Positions 23,540-32,362 of a DNA stretch of 64,000 nt are shown piece after piece (position 1 is the first letter of the stretch; each line of letters begins with the position of its first letter). Both the position numbers and the translations under genes were made by a program. The stretch comes from Microlunatus parietis (GTDB taxonomy: Bacteria; Actinomycetota; Actinomycetes; Propionibacteriales; Propionibacteriaceae): NCBI RefSeq assembly GCF_013407955.1, contig NZ_JACCBU010000001.1, positions 4,402,001 to 4,466,000 on the forward strand, read 5' to 3'. Below the pieces are notes generated by a model. That model was not told the DNA's origin and did no database searches. It saw nothing but the letters and a program-made list of their open reading frames with translations.

Positions 23540-24541
23540 TCAGTGCGTGTCCGGCAGTCCGAACCGAGCGAAATGATCTTCGCCGAGGAACGACGTGATC
23601 GCGGTGATCCGGCCCGACCGGACCTCGAACAGGGTGAGGGACCAGGCGCGGTGCACGGTGTCGCCGTGCAGGCGCAGATAGCCGGCCACCGCGGGGCGGC
23701 CGTTCGCCTCGACGATGCGGCAACGCCAGGTGCCGCAGGCCAGCGGAACCCGCGCGGCGAACTCGGCCACCCGCTCGATTCCCTGGTACCACACGGAAAC
23801 CGGCGGCATCGACCAGGTCACGTCGGCGGCCAGCAGGGCCACCAGCCCGTCCAGATCGCCGTGCTCGAGGGCATTCGCGAAGCCGGTCGCGGCGGCTCGC
23901 AGCCGCTCGTCGTCGGGACCCTCGCACGGTTCACCGGGATCCGCCGCGGCCAGCGCCCGGCGGGCCCGCGCCAGTGCCGAGTTCACCGCGGTCGTCGAGG
24001 TGTCCATGATCATCGCGATCTCGGCCACGTCGAAGCCGACGACGTCGAACAGCACCAGGGCGGCCCGCTGGTTGCCCGGCAGCCGTTGGCAGGCCGCGAC
24101 ATAGGCCAGTTCCAGGGACTCCCGCCGCTCGAAGCGGTCCGCCGGGGCCGCTGCGCTCGGGTACGGCCCGAGCCAGGCGAGGTCGGTCCGCCCGGGCGGG
24201 TCGAGATGAACCCGATCACTCGCCGGTCCGAGGTCGTACGGGAGCGCCCGCCGGCCGCGGGCCTTGATGCTGTCCAGGCAGACCCGGGTGATCACGGTGT
24301 AGAGCCACGACCGCAACGCCGCCGGCTCGCCACGGAAGCCGGCGAGTCCGCGCCAGGCCCGCAGCAGCCCGTCCTGGACGGCGTCGTCGGCGTCGTGGGC
24401 CGAGCCGAGCATCCGGTAACCGTGCGCATGCAACTCACGGCGCAGTGGTGCGACCAGCCGGTCGAAGGCTGCCGCGTCACCCGCCCGGGCGGCGGCCAGC
24501 TCGGCCGCCGCAGGGTCCGGCTCGACCAGGTGCTCGGTCAC
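23540..24541 (-). CDS. ECF RNA polymerase sigma factor with SnoaL-like C-terminal domain
   Basis: 333 residues from GTG 24541. Region 2 is DRLVAPLRRELHAHGYRMLG then 'AHDADDAVQDGLLRAWRGLAGF', region 4 is 'LPGNQRAALVLFDVVGFDVAEIAMIM' (QRAALVL followed by the helix-turn-helix). About residue 200 starts a SnoaL-like/NTF2-fold domain of ~130 residues (GFANALEHGDLDGLVALLAADV ... SMPPVSVWYQGIERVAEFA). This is the SigG/SigJ-type layout in which the fused domain, not an anti-sigma factor, is thought to set activity. No anti-sigma gene is adjacent. The DedA gene follows 10 bp from its start on the far side of the coding direction. Confidence 0.88.
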   Translation of the reverse strand: MTEHLVEPDPAAAELAAARAGDAAAFDRLVAPLRRELHAHGYRMLGSAHDADDAVQDGLLRAWRGLAGFRGEPAALRSWLYTVITRVCLDSIKARGRRALPYDLGPASDRVHLDPPGRTDLAWLGPYPSAAAPADRFERRESLELAYVAACQRLPGNQRAALVLFDVVGFDVAEIAMIMDTSTTAVNSALARARRALAAADPGEPCEGPDDERLRAAATGFANALEHGDLDGLVALLAADVTWSMPPVSVWYQGIERVAEFAARVPLACGTWRCRIVEANGRPAVAGYLRLHGDTVHRAWSLTLFEVRSGRITAITSFLGEDHFARFGLPDTH

Positions 24542-24551
24542 GTCACCCGGC

Positions 24552-25199
24552 TCAAGTTCCGTTGGCCGAGGTGGCCTTCCGCTCCCGCAGCCGTTCCCGG
24601 ACCCGGAGCACGATGAAGATCACCACCGCGGCGACGACGAGGACGATCACCAGCTTGGAGAAGATACCGGCGTATTGATCGACGAGATGCCAGTTCTCGC
24701 CCAGCAGGTAGCCGGCGGTGACGAAGATCGAATTCCAGATCAGGCTGCCGGCGCCGGACAGCAACAGGAACAGCGGGATAGGGAACCGTTCGATCCCGGC
24801 GGGGATCGAGATCAGGCTGCGGAAGATCGGGATCATCCGGCCGAAGAACACCGTCTTCGCGCCGTGCTTGGAGAACCAGGCCTCGGTACGGTCGACGTCG
24901 GCGACCTTGATCAACGGAAGCTTGACCGCGATCTTGCGCATCCGATCCCGGCCGAGCGCCGCGCCGATGCCGTACAGGGCCATCGCTCCGACCAGCGAAC
25001 CCAGCGTCGTGAACAGGATCGCCTGCCAGATCGGGAAGATGCCGCGGCTGGCCGCGAAGCCGGCCAGCGGCAGGATCACCTCGCTGGGAATCGGTGGAAA
25101 CAGGTTCTCCAGGGCGATGGCGATCCCGGCGCCGGGGGCGCCCAGCCGCTCCATCAGCTGGACGGCCCAGTCGGCGATCAGGTCGAAGTCGATTGGCAC
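24552..25199 (-). CDS. DedA family membrane protein
   Basis: 215 residues, start GTG 25199. The family core is complete: 'ENLFPPIPSEVILPLAGFAA' near residue 30, then 'GSLVGAMALYGIGAALGRDR', 'FFGRMIPIFRSLISIPAGIE' and 'SLIWNSIFVTAGYLLGENW'. DedA/SNARE-associated proteins are flippase-like carriers of undecaprenyl phosphate or phosphatidylethanolamine in the cell membrane (established for UptA-type members). The charged C-terminus RVRERLRERK is cytosolic. It is transcribed toward the sigma factor gene (10-bp gap), so the two may share a transcript. Confidence 0.92.
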   Translation of the reverse strand: MPIDFDLIADWAVQLMERLGAPGAGIAIALENLFPPIPSEVILPLAGFAASRGIFPIWQAILFTTLGSLVGAMALYGIGAALGRDRMRKIAVKLPLIKVADVDRTEAWFSKHGAKTVFFGRMIPIFRSLISIPAGIERFPIPLFLLLSGAGSLIWNSIFVTAGYLLGENWHLVDQYAGIFSKLVIVLVVAAVVIFIVLRVRERLRERKATSANGT

Positions 25200-25244
25200 C
25201 CGCCAAGACTAACGAGTTGGCCAAGGTCCGAAGTCGACCTCGGG

Positions 25245-27017
25245 TCATACTCCGGCCACTGCCGTCTCAGACTCCGGTTCGGTCCGCTCCGCGATCCGCA
25301 GCGCGGCGACGAGTTCTCGGTACAGCTCGTCGGTGGCGAGCAGCTGCCGATGATCACCGATCGCCCGAATCTTGCCCTCGTTGAGGACGACGATCCGGTC
25401 GGCGTCCAGCACCGTGGACAGCCGGTGCGCGATGGTCAGCACGGCATGATCGCGGGCGAGCTCGGTGACACACGCGGTGACCGCAGCCTCGGTCAGCGCG
25501 TCGATCTGCGCCGTCGCCTCGTCCAAGATCAACAGATCCGGTGAGCGCAGGATCGCCCGGGCCAGCGCGATCCGCTGCCGCTGGCCGCCGGAGATCGTCG
25601 ACCCGTTGAGCTGGCTGTCCAGCCCGTCCGGCAGCTCGTTGATCAACTCGGTGAGCTGCACCTTGGCCAGCGCGGCCCAGATCTCCGCCTCGGTGGCGTC
25701 GGGATGGGTGAAGGCGACGTTCTCCCGGATCGTTCCGGGCAGCACCGGCGTTTCCTGTTCCACATAAGCGATCCGGGACCGTACCTCGGTCGGCGTGAAG
25801 TCCTGGTACGGCCGCGAGTCGAGCAGCAGCCGGCCCTGCTCGGGCTCGACGAATCGCAACAGCAGCGACACCAGCGTGGTCTTGCCGGCGCCCGACGGGC
25901 CGACGATCGCCAGCTGTCCACGGCGGGGGAGGTCCAATTCGATCTCCGACACCACCGGCCGGTCCGGCCGATAGCCGAAGCCGACCCGTTCGAAGCGCAC
26001 CAGCGGCCCTTCCTCGGCGACCGGCAGCGGCCGGACCTCGGACGTCGCTGCCTCGGGTTCGAGCGCCTCGACCTCGCGGATCCGGCCGGCCGCGGCGATC
26101 CCGGACTGCAGGGCGGTGACGTTCTGGCTGAGTTCGGTGATCGGACCCATCAGCCCGAACGCGTACAGCAGGAAGGCGACCAGGCTGGACACCGCCAGAT
26201 CGCCGGTGGCCACCCGCCAGGCACCGAAGCCGAGGATCGCGATGATGGCCAGATTGATCCCGGAGAACGAGATGGTCCAGGCCGTCGCCTCGAGCCGCAC
26301 GGCCCGGATGCTGTGAGCGGCCGACTGCTCGGCAGCGGCACCGATCGCGGCGTCCTGCCGGTCCTCGGCCCGGCTCGCCTTGACGGTACGGATCGCGCGC
26401 ATGGTCCCCTCCAGCAGCGCGCCGAGCCGGCCGACCTGCTCCTGGGCGGCCTCCTGGGCCTTGGCCAGCCGCGGCATCAGCAGGCCGAACAGGGCCGCCA
26501 CCACGACCACCGCGATCACCGTGGTGCCGAGCAGCACCAGGTCGAGCACGGCCATCAGTGCCAGCGTCCCGACCAGCATGATCGCGCCGTTGACCAGGCC
26601 GATCACGCTCGAGGCCGCCGCTTCCCGGAGCAGCACGGTGTCGGAGGTGACCCGGGTGACCAGCTCGCCCGGCTGTCGCACCGTGACCTGGGGCAGCTTG
26701 GCCCGGAGCAGCCGCCCGACGACCGAACGGCGGGCGTCCCGGACCACCTGCTCACCCAGCGTGCCGAGCAGGATCCACTGCCAGAGCGAGACCGCGGCGC
26801 CGACGACCAGCAGAACCAGCAGGCCGAGCACCGGTGTGGCCAGCGAACCGCCGGCAGCCAGGGTGTCGAGCACCCACTTGGTCACCATCGGCGTGGCCAG
26901 CCCGGCCGCGGACACGACCAGGCCGAGGACCAGTCCGAGCAGCAGCCGGCGGCGGTGCGGATAGGCGAACGACCAGAGCACCCGGAGGCGGGCGAAGGAA
27001 GGCTTGTGGGTCTCCAT
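25245..27017 (-). CDS. ABC exporter, transmembrane-ATPase fusion
   Basis: 590 residues: six membrane helices up to ~310, then a complete ATPase domain with GPSGAGKTT, SGGQRQRIALARAI, LLILDEATAQID and IAHRLSTV. All catalytic residues are present, so it should work as a homodimer, unlike the pair at 3531-7018. This architecture exports lipids, peptides or drugs. The start at 27017 lies only eight bases from a 22-bp palindrome that precedes the divergent TetR gene, the common arrangement for an inducible multidrug exporter. Substrate unknown. Confidence 0.94.
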   Translation of the reverse strand: METHKPSFARLRVLWSFAYPHRRRLLLGLVLGLVVSAAGLATPMVTKWVLDTLAAGGSLATPVLGLLVLLVVGAAVSLWQWILLGTLGEQVVRDARRSVVGRLLRAKLPQVTVRQPGELVTRVTSDTVLLREAAASSVIGLVNGAIMLVGTLALMAVLDLVLLGTTVIAVVVVAALFGLLMPRLAKAQEAAQEQVGRLGALLEGTMRAIRTVKASRAEDRQDAAIGAAAEQSAAHSIRAVRLEATAWTISFSGINLAIIAILGFGAWRVATGDLAVSSLVAFLLYAFGLMGPITELSQNVTALQSGIAAAGRIREVEALEPEAATSEVRPLPVAEEGPLVRFERVGFGYRPDRPVVSEIELDLPRRGQLAIVGPSGAGKTTLVSLLLRFVEPEQGRLLLDSRPYQDFTPTEVRSRIAYVEQETPVLPGTIRENVAFTHPDATEAEIWAALAKVQLTELINELPDGLDSQLNGSTISGGQRQRIALARAILRSPDLLILDEATAQIDALTEAAVTACVTELARDHAVLTIAHRLSTVLDADRIVVLNEGKIRAIGDHRQLLATDELYRELVAALRIAERTEPESETAVAGV

Positions 27018-27024
27018 GGTCAGG

Positions 27025-27046
27025 AATGGTACAGCACTGTTCCATT
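27025..27046. promoter_or_regulatory. 22-bp palindromic operator between exporter and tetR
   Basis: AATGGTACAG-CA-CTGTTCCATT: the two 10-bp arms match at nine positions. A second, weaker site with similar half (GTTCCATACGTGTACC, about 27080-27095) lies nearer the tetR gene. The main palindrome abuts the exporter start, so a bound repressor would block its transcription. TetR repressors typically bind such sites. Confidence 0.7.
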
Positions 27047-27117
27047 ACGACAACCGAATTTCCGTATAGGGTAGCGATGTTCCATACGTGTACCGTGTTC
27101 GCGAAGAAAGGGGCGAT

Positions 27118-27696
27118 GTGACCGAAACCTCCGCGGCCGAGTCCGGCACCCGGGCACGCACCCGGCGCGCCATCATCGACGCCGCCGTCGCCCTGCTGGC
27201 CCGCAACCCGGGCGCCTCGATGTCCGACGTCGCCGTCGAGGCGGGCGTCGGCCGCACCACCGTGCACCGCTACTTCGCGGAGCGGTCGGAGTTGATCACC
27301 GCGCTGACCGAGGAGGCCGATCGCCGCGTCGAGGAGGCCACCGAACGGGCCCGGCTGAGCGACGGCGCGGCCGACCAGGTGCTGGTCCGGCTCTGTCAGG
27401 AGTACTTCGAACTCGGCGACTGGCTGACCCTGATGTTCACCCAGTCCATCCAGCCGGACAACGAGGAGTTCTGGACCGAGGAGGGCGGCCCCGCCGAAGA
27501 GGCGCTGGCGGAGTTGATCATGCGCGGCCACCGCGAGGGGTCGATCGACGACGCGATGTCGCCCGACTGGCTGTCCGGGCTGCTCTGGTCGCTACTGTTC
27601 ACGGCCTGGGCCCAGGTCCGGGCCGGCACGATGAACCGGCACGCGGCGACCACGCACTGCCTGGACACCCTGCGCAAGATCATCCGGCCGCGTTGA
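27118..27696 (+). CDS. TetR family transcriptional regulator
   Basis: 192 residues from GTG 27118, which has an AAAGGGG ribosome site five bases upstream. Helix-turn-helix: RTRRAIIDAAVALLARN, then ASMSDVAVEAGVGRTTVHRYF. The ligand domain resembles that of the TetR at 19506 (for example the 'LTLMFTQSIQPDNEEFW' stretch). It is divergent from the ABC exporter over a clear palindrome and therefore most likely represses that exporter and itself. Its end overlaps the convergent GNAT gene by 17 bases. Confidence 0.92.
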   Translation: MTETSAAESGTRARTRRAIIDAAVALLARNPGASMSDVAVEAGVGRTTVHRYFAERSELITALTEEADRRVEEATERARLSDGAADQVLVRLCQEYFELGDWLTLMFTQSIQPDNEEFWTEEGGPAEEALAELIMRGHREGSIDDAMSPDWLSGLLWSLLFTAWAQVRAGTMNRHAATTHCLDTLRKIIRPR

Positions 27697-28480
27697 CCGT
27701 CAGCTGGTACGGCGTCGTGGTCGAGACCTTGATGAACCCGTAGCGTTCCAGGATCGGCCGGGAGCCCTCCGTCGAATCGCTGTTGATCATGGTCCGGCCG
27801 AGCCGGATCGCCGAACGGGCGCGGGCGGCGGTCAGGGCACGGTAGATCCCGCGGCCGCGCCAGCCGGGCCGGGTCGCGCCGCCCCAGATGCCGGCGAATT
27901 CGGTGCCCGGTACGGGTTCCAGGCGGCCGCCGCTGACCGCGACGCCGTCGGCCTCGGCGATCCAGACCTCCAGCAGGTCGTCCTGGGCGAGACGCTCCTG
28001 CAGGGCCTGTCGCAGCGGCTCGGCGTCGATCCCGAACACGACCGCCTCGAGCTCGCAGAACTTCCGCAGTCCGGCCTCGTCCTCGACCCGGTGCAGGGCG
28101 ACGCCGTCGGGCAGCGGCACGTCGACCGCCAGTGCCGCCGCGTCGCCGATCATGATCGACTCCGGCTCCTCCGGCGTGAAGCCGTGCTCCAGCAGGGATT
28201 CGTGCAGTTCCGGTGCGTGATCATGGCCCCGGGTCTTCCACTCGACCGTGGTGATCGCGGGGTCGGCGCGGTAGTGGTCGACCGCGGCCGCGACGAGCTT
28301 CCGTACCCCGTCGGCGTCGGCGCCATCAAGATCGCGATACGTGATGAACCCGCGGCCGCCCGCGTTCTTCACCAGCCACAGCGGACCGAGCCGGTTCAGG
28401 GCCAGCGCGCCCTGGGCCTCGGCGCTGGTCCGCAACTGCCGGTCGTAGGCGGCCAGCAGCCGCGCGTTCTCGTCGTTCAC
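27680..28480 (-). CDS. GNAT family N-acetyltransferase
   Basis: 266 residues from GTG 28480. The C-terminal half carries the GNAT core: strand VWIAEADGVAVSGGRLEPV, then the acetyl-CoA loop 'GGATRPGWRGRGIYRALTAA' with the R-G-x-G-x-Y/G pattern, and the closing 'ILERYGFIKVSTTTPYQL'. The N-terminal ~130 residues form a second, degenerate GNAT-like half, as in tandem members of the family. Substrate not predictable. The gene overlaps the tetR 3' end by 17 bases in convergent orientation. Confidence 0.85.
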   Translation of the reverse strand: MNDENARLLAAYDRQLRTSAEAQGALALNRLGPLWLVKNAGGRGFITYRDLDGADADGVRKLVAAAVDHYRADPAITTVEWKTRGHDHAPELHESLLEHGFTPEEPESIMIGDAAALAVDVPLPDGVALHRVEDEAGLRKFCELEAVVFGIDAEPLRQALQERLAQDDLLEVWIAEADGVAVSGGRLEPVPGTEFAGIWGGATRPGWRGRGIYRALTAARARSAIRLGRTMINSDSTEGSRPILERYGFIKVSTTTPYQLTVNAAG

Positions 28481-28511
28481 CCGGGCAGGCTACCCGCCGG
28501 CCCGAGGGTGC

Positions 28512-29411
28512 TCAGAGACGCCAGTAACCCATGAAGGCGACGGACGCCTTGGGCACGCCGAGGTCGTTCACGAGCATGCGCCGGAGGGTGCGGATCATGG
28601 CCGCCTCGCCGGCGATCCAGGCGTAGTTGCCCTGCTCGGCAACGTCCCACGGCTCGACGTCGGGATCCTCGTCGTCCGTCGCGACGACGGTCCCGCTGCC
28701 GGCCTGGCCACCGAACAGTTCGGCCGCGTGGTCGGCGAAGCAGTCGATCATGGGCCGGCCGACCGGGGCGCCGTCGCGGACCAGCCACTCGACGCGGACG
28801 CCGCCGGGCTTGATCAACTCCAGCCGGTCGTCGGCGTGCGGCACCTCGATGATCGCCTTCCCGCGGACGTCGTGCGGGACCTGTTCCAGGATGGCGGCGA
28901 TCGCCGGCAGCGCGGTCTCGTCGCCCGCCAGCAGCATCGGCGTCCCGGCCGGCGGCGGTACGAACTCGACGCCGCCCGGATCGCCGTCGTAGCGGCGATT
29001 CGGGCCGAGCACGGCGACCGGATCACCCTCGGCGACCTGGCTGGCCCAGGCCGACGCCGGCCCGTTGATGCCGTGCCGGACCAGGTCGATGTCCAGCTCC
29101 GCGGGATCGCTGCGGAACGCACGCACGGTGTAGGTGCGGATCGGGTTCTGCTGCTCCGGCGGCTGCAGCCGCCACTGCTCGTACCAGTCCGCGCCGGTCG
29201 GGAAGTCGGCGAAGCCACGGCCCGGCACGGGCAAGATCAACTTGATCCGCTGGTCATAGCGGCTCGGCCCGAAGTTCTCGAACTCGGGGCCGGTGCAGGT
29301 GATCCGGATCATCGACGAGGAGAGCTCGACGACTCGGGAGACGCTGCCGAGGAAGGAGGTGTAGGGCCGGGTGTCGACCGGCGCAGCCGGTGCGGTTTCG
29401 ATCACGGTCAC
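28512..29411 (-). CDS. siderophore-interacting protein (FAD-dependent ferric reductase)
   Basis: 299 residues from GTG 29411. The FAD domain has the motif IRTYTVRAFRSD (R-x-Y-[ST]) near residue 95, followed by 'LDIDLVRHGINGPASAWASQ' and 'VLGPNRRYD'. The NAD(P)H half has 'TPMLLAGDETALPAIAAILEQ' and ends 'RRMLVNDLGVPKASVAFMGYWRLG'-like (ending GYWRL). This is the ViuB/SIP family, which releases iron from ferric siderophores in the cytosol. An IdeR/DtxR-type iron box lies 32 bp upstream of the start, so iron starvation should induce it. No siderophore transporter is next to it. Confidence 0.95.
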   Translation of the reverse strand: MTVIETAPAAPVDTRPYTSFLGSVSRVVELSSSMIRITCTGPEFENFGPSRYDQRIKLILPVPGRGFADFPTGADWYEQWRLQPPEQQNPIRTYTVRAFRSDPAELDIDLVRHGINGPASAWASQVAEGDPVAVLGPNRRYDGDPGGVEFVPPPAGTPMLLAGDETALPAIAAILEQVPHDVRGKAIIEVPHADDRLELIKPGGVRVEWLVRDGAPVGRPMIDCFADHAAELFGGQAGSGTVVATDDEDPDVEPWDVAEQGNYAWIAGEAAMIRTLRRMLVNDLGVPKASVAFMGYWRL

Positions 29412-29442
29412 GGACTGAATCCCCTTGGATGACGTGGCGAGC

Positions 29443-29461
29443 TTAGGCGAGCCTCACCTAC
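29443..29461 (-). promoter_or_regulatory. IdeR/DtxR-type iron box
   Basis: TTAGGCGAGCCTCACCTAC matches the 19-bp actinobacterial iron box (TTAGGTTAGSCTAACCTAA) at about 15 positions and keeps the TTAGG/CCTA outer arms. It lies just upstream of the siderophore-interacting protein, as expected for Fe2+-dependent repression. Confidence 0.75.
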
Positions 29462-29594
29462 CGTACAGCACATTCTCGGGCCGTGCACCGGAGTGTGACG
29501 AAGGTCTTGGTTCTGCGGCCCCGGCGGGTTAAGGTTCTCCTCAGGTCTCGGGGGAGGCCTTATGCGTGGGGGAAATGTGCTTTCGGGGGTTTGT

Positions 29595-30011
29595 ATGAGT
29601 TTGGGCTATTTGGCCTGCTCGTTCGACCTGCTCAACGTCGGTCACCTCGACCTGATCGCCCAGGCTCGCAGCCTGTGCGATCGGCTGATCGTAGGCGTCT
29701 ACACCGACGAGGCGATCGAGCGCGCCGACGGTCGGCCACCGGTGGTTCCGCTGGCCGAGCGAACGGCGTTGGTCGGCCATGTGCGCGGCGTCGACGAGGT
29801 CGTCGTGCACGATGCCGTGCCTGGATCGGCCGCAGCGGCGACGCTGCTGCTGATCGATGGAGACTCGGTTGATCGCTCGCGGCCGTTCGGCGTCCGGGAG
29901 ATCGACCTGACTCCGCGGCGGTCGACGGCGAGCCCGGCTCTGCAGGCGGCCTTGCGTTCCGAACGCGCCCCACGCGCGGAACACGATGGTGCCGTGCCGA
30001 TACCGGCCTGA
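29595..30011 (+). CDS. cytidylyltransferase-like protein, divergent
   Basis: 138 residues, MSLGYLACSFDLLNVGHLDL. The first half matches small nucleotidylyltransferases of the TagD/RfaE type (FDLLNVGHLDLIAQARSLCDRLIVGVYTDE), but the first histidine of the HxGH signature is asparagine, and the later KGDDW-type motif found in its relative at 30795 is missing. The C-terminal 'LTPRRSTASPALQAAL' stands where the family has its TXRXSTTS-like motif. A longer start at ATG 29562, which has a GGGGGAGG ribosome site, is possible. It begins the glycopolymer module and may be a regulatory or specialised partner of the second enzyme. Confidence 0.75.
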   Translation: MSLGYLACSFDLLNVGHLDLIAQARSLCDRLIVGVYTDEAIERADGRPPVVPLAERTALVGHVRGVDEVVVHDAVPGSAAAATLLLIDGDSVDRSRPFGVREIDLTPRRSTASPALQAALRSERAPRAEHDGAVPIPA

Positions 30012-30030
30012 ATGATCATGGAGGGCCCTG

Positions 30031-30798
30031 ATGGGCATGCGGGGTGCGCGGCCGACCTTCCGGTCCTCGCTGGGTGAGCTGCGCTCCGCGCAGAAGTCGG
30101 CCAAGGGGGCGCCGCCGTACTCGCTGTTCGTCAACCGACCGGTCGGCCGGGTGTTCGCCGCGTCGGCGTACCGACTCGGGCTGACGCCGAACCAGGTCAC
30201 CGGGCTGAGCGCCGTCTTCACGTTCGCGTCGATCACCGTGCTCGCGCTGGCTCCGCCGGTCTGGTGGCTCGGTTTGCCGGTCGGCGCCGGCCTGATGATC
30301 GGGTACGCCCTCGACTCGGCCGACGGCCAGTTGGCCCGGCTGCGCGGCGGCGGCAGCCCGGACGGCGAGTGGCTGGACCACATGATCGACGCGGTGAAGG
30401 TGGTCGCCGTCCACCTGGTCGTGCTGATCGCCTGGTTCCGCTACGCCGACCGGTTCGTGCCGGCCGTGCCGGAGCCCCTGTTGCTGGTCCCGCTCGGCTT
30501 CGCGCTGGTGTCCAGCGTGCACTTCTTCGGAATGATCTTGGTCGACCTGATGGGCCGGCTGGCCCGGGCCGAGCGCGGTGAGCCGCCGCCGCAGCCGCAG
30601 GCCGCCTCTTTGATCAAGACTCTGCTCAAGCTGCCGACCGACTACGGGCTGCTCTGTCTGCTCTTCCTGTTCTGGGGCGTTCCCTGGGTGTTCGGGATCG
30701 GCTACACGCTGATGGCGGTCGCGACCGCCGGCTATCTCCTTCTGGTGGTGATCAAATGGCGTTCCGACGTGCTGGCGCTGAGCCGGGTCGCTCCGTGA
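30031..30798 (+). CDS. CDP-alcohol phosphatidyltransferase family protein
   Basis: 255 residues with about six membrane segments. The catalytic CDP-AP motif D-x2-DG-x2-AR-x8-G-x3-D-x3-D is complete: DSADGQLARLRGGGSPDGEW then LDHMID. Enzymes of this family use a CDP-activated alcohol and an acceptor alcohol in the membrane. Flanked by two cytidylyltransferase-like genes, it probably uses a CDP-polyol made by them to build a phosphodiester-linked lipid or glycopolymer; this is inference from context. It shares a GTGA overlap with the next gene. Confidence 0.92.
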   Translation: MGMRGARPTFRSSLGELRSAQKSAKGAPPYSLFVNRPVGRVFAASAYRLGLTPNQVTGLSAVFTFASITVLALAPPVWWLGLPVGAGLMIGYALDSADGQLARLRGGGSPDGEWLDHMIDAVKVVAVHLVVLIAWFRYADRFVPAVPEPLLLVPLGFALVSSVHFFGMILVDLMGRLARAERGEPPPQPQAASLIKTLLKLPTDYGLLCLLFLFWGVPWVFGIGYTLMAVATAGYLLLVVIKWRSDVLALSRVAP

Positions 30799-31226
30799 GC
30801 GGGTCGCGTCGAGCCCTGGTGGGTTACGTGCCGGGGGCCTGGGACATGTTCCACATCGGACACCTCAATATTCTGCAGCGGGCCCGGGCGCACTGCGACC
30901 GGCTGATCGTCGGCGTGGTCACCGACGAGGTGCTGGAGTCGGCCAAGGGCAAGCGGCCGGTGGTGCCGTTGGTGGAGCGACTCGAGGTGGTCGGCGCGCT
31001 CGACCTGGTCGACGAGGTCGTCGTCGATCACGCCAGCGACAAGCTGGACGCCTGGCGCCGCTACGGCTTCGACGTGATCTTCAAGGGGGACGACTGGCGG
31101 GGCACGCCGAAGGGCGACCGGCTGGAGCAGGCGATGGCGTCGGTCGGGGTGATCGTGCGCTACTTCCCTTACACGGCGCACACCTCGAGCACCGTTCTGC
31201 GCACGACCGTCACCGGGCGGGCCTGA
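30795..31226 (+). CDS. glycerol-3-phosphate cytidylyltransferase-like enzyme
   Basis: 143 residues from GTG 30795, which overlaps the preceding stop. The full signature is present: GAWDMFHIGHLNILQRARA (HIGH), 'DRLIVGVVTDEV', the nucleotide-contacting FKGDDWRGTPKG, and 'SSTVLRTTV' near the end. TagD-type enzymes make CDP-glycerol from CTP and glycerol-3-phosphate; related members activate other polyol or sugar phosphates, so the exact product is open. It lies directly after the CDP-alcohol transferase and one base before the DUF1972 glycosyltransferase, in one operon. Confidence 0.88.
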   Translation: MSGSRRALVGYVPGAWDMFHIGHLNILQRARAHCDRLIVGVVTDEVLESAKGKRPVVPLVERLEVVGALDLVDEVVVDHASDKLDAWRRYGFDVIFKGDDWRGTPKGDRLEQAMASVGVIVRYFPYTAHTSSTVLRTTVTGRA

Positions 31227-31227
31227 C

Positions 31228-32346
31228 ATGGCCGGCGCGACGTTGCGGATCGCGATGATCGGGACCCGCGGCGTACCGGCCCGGTACGGCGGCTTCGAGA
31301 CCGCGGTCGAGGAGGTCGGCAGCCGGCTCGCCAAGCGCGGTCACGACGTCACGGTGTTCTGCCGGCCGGACCCGGACGGGCCCGGCGAGGAGCATCTCGG
31401 GATGCGCCGGGTCGAGTTGCCGATCGTCCGGAAGCGGTCCCTGGAGACGCTGGCGCACACGGCGCTGTCGGTGATCAATCCGGCGCTGCGGGACGTCCAG
31501 GTGGCCCTGGTGTTCAATGCGGCCAATGCGCTGCTGCTGCCGGTGATCCGGGCTCGCCGGATCCCGGTCGCCACCCACGTCGACGGCCTGGAATGGCAGC
31601 GGGGCAAGTGGGGCGCGCTGGGTCGTCGGTACTACCGGCTGGCCGAGCGGCTCGCGGTGCGCTGGTCGGACGACCTGATCGCCGACGCCCGCGGGATCGC
31701 TGACTACTACCGCAGCGAGTTCGACGCGGCGACGACCATGATCGCGTACGGGGCGCCGATCAATCACTCGCCGCTGGCCGACCGGCTGGCCCCGCTCGGC
31801 CTGGAACCGGACGGCTACCACCTGGTGGTGGCCCGGTTCGAGCCGGAGAACCACGTCCGCGAGATCGTCGCCGGCTACGCGGCAAGCGGTGCCCGGCTGC
31901 CGCTGGTCGTGGTGGGCTCGGCGCCGTACGCGGAGGCCTACACGGCCCGGGTCGAGGCGGCCGCCGACGACCGGGTCCTACTGCTCGGAGCGATCTGGGA
32001 CCAAGATCAACTCGACCAGCTGTACCGGCACTGCCGGACCTACCTGCACGGCCATTCCGTCGGCGGTACGAATCCGTCGCTGCTCCGGGCGGCCGGTGCG
32101 GGGGCATACCCGATCGCGTACGACGTGATCTTCAACCGCGAGGTGATCGGACACCACGGCGGCTACTTCACCGAGCCGGCCGACGTGACCGCGGAGATCA
32201 TGGCCGCGGAACGGGAACCGGACCGGGTCCGGGTGGCCGGCGCGGCCCTGCAGGCGGCGATCCGGCGCTACGACTGGGACGACGTGACGGACGGCTACGA
32301 GCAGCTCTGCCACCGGCTGGCCGCCCGGTCGCCGAATCCTCGCTGA
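31228..32346 (+). CDS. DUF1972 / GT4 family glycosyltransferase
   Basis: 372 residues. The N-terminus RIAMIGTRGVPARYGGFETA is the signature of DUF1972 rhamnosyltransferase-like proteins, and the C-terminal half has the GT4 donor site (VGSAPYAEAY, 'LYRHCRTYLHGHSVGGTNPSLLRAAGAGA'), with the acidic E/D pattern partly replaced by NPSLLRA as is usual in this subgroup. It transfers a sugar from a nucleotide donor to a lipid-linked glycan on the inner membrane face. Only two bases separate it from the cytidylyltransferase stop. Confidence 0.9.
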   Translation: MAGATLRIAMIGTRGVPARYGGFETAVEEVGSRLAKRGHDVTVFCRPDPDGPGEEHLGMRRVELPIVRKRSLETLAHTALSVINPALRDVQVALVFNAANALLLPVIRARRIPVATHVDGLEWQRGKWGALGRRYYRLAERLAVRWSDDLIADARGIADYYRSEFDAATTMIAYGAPINHSPLADRLAPLGLEPDGYHLVVARFEPENHVREIVAGYAASGARLPLVVVGSAPYAEAYTARVEAAADDRVLLLGAIWDQDQLDQLYRHCRTYLHGHSVGGTNPSLLRAAGAGAYPIAYDVIFNREVIGHHGGYFTEPADVTAEIMAAEREPDRVRVAGAALQAAIRRYDWDDVTDGYEQLCHRLAARSPNPR

Positions 32347-32362
32347 GCGGGCGGTCCCGATC

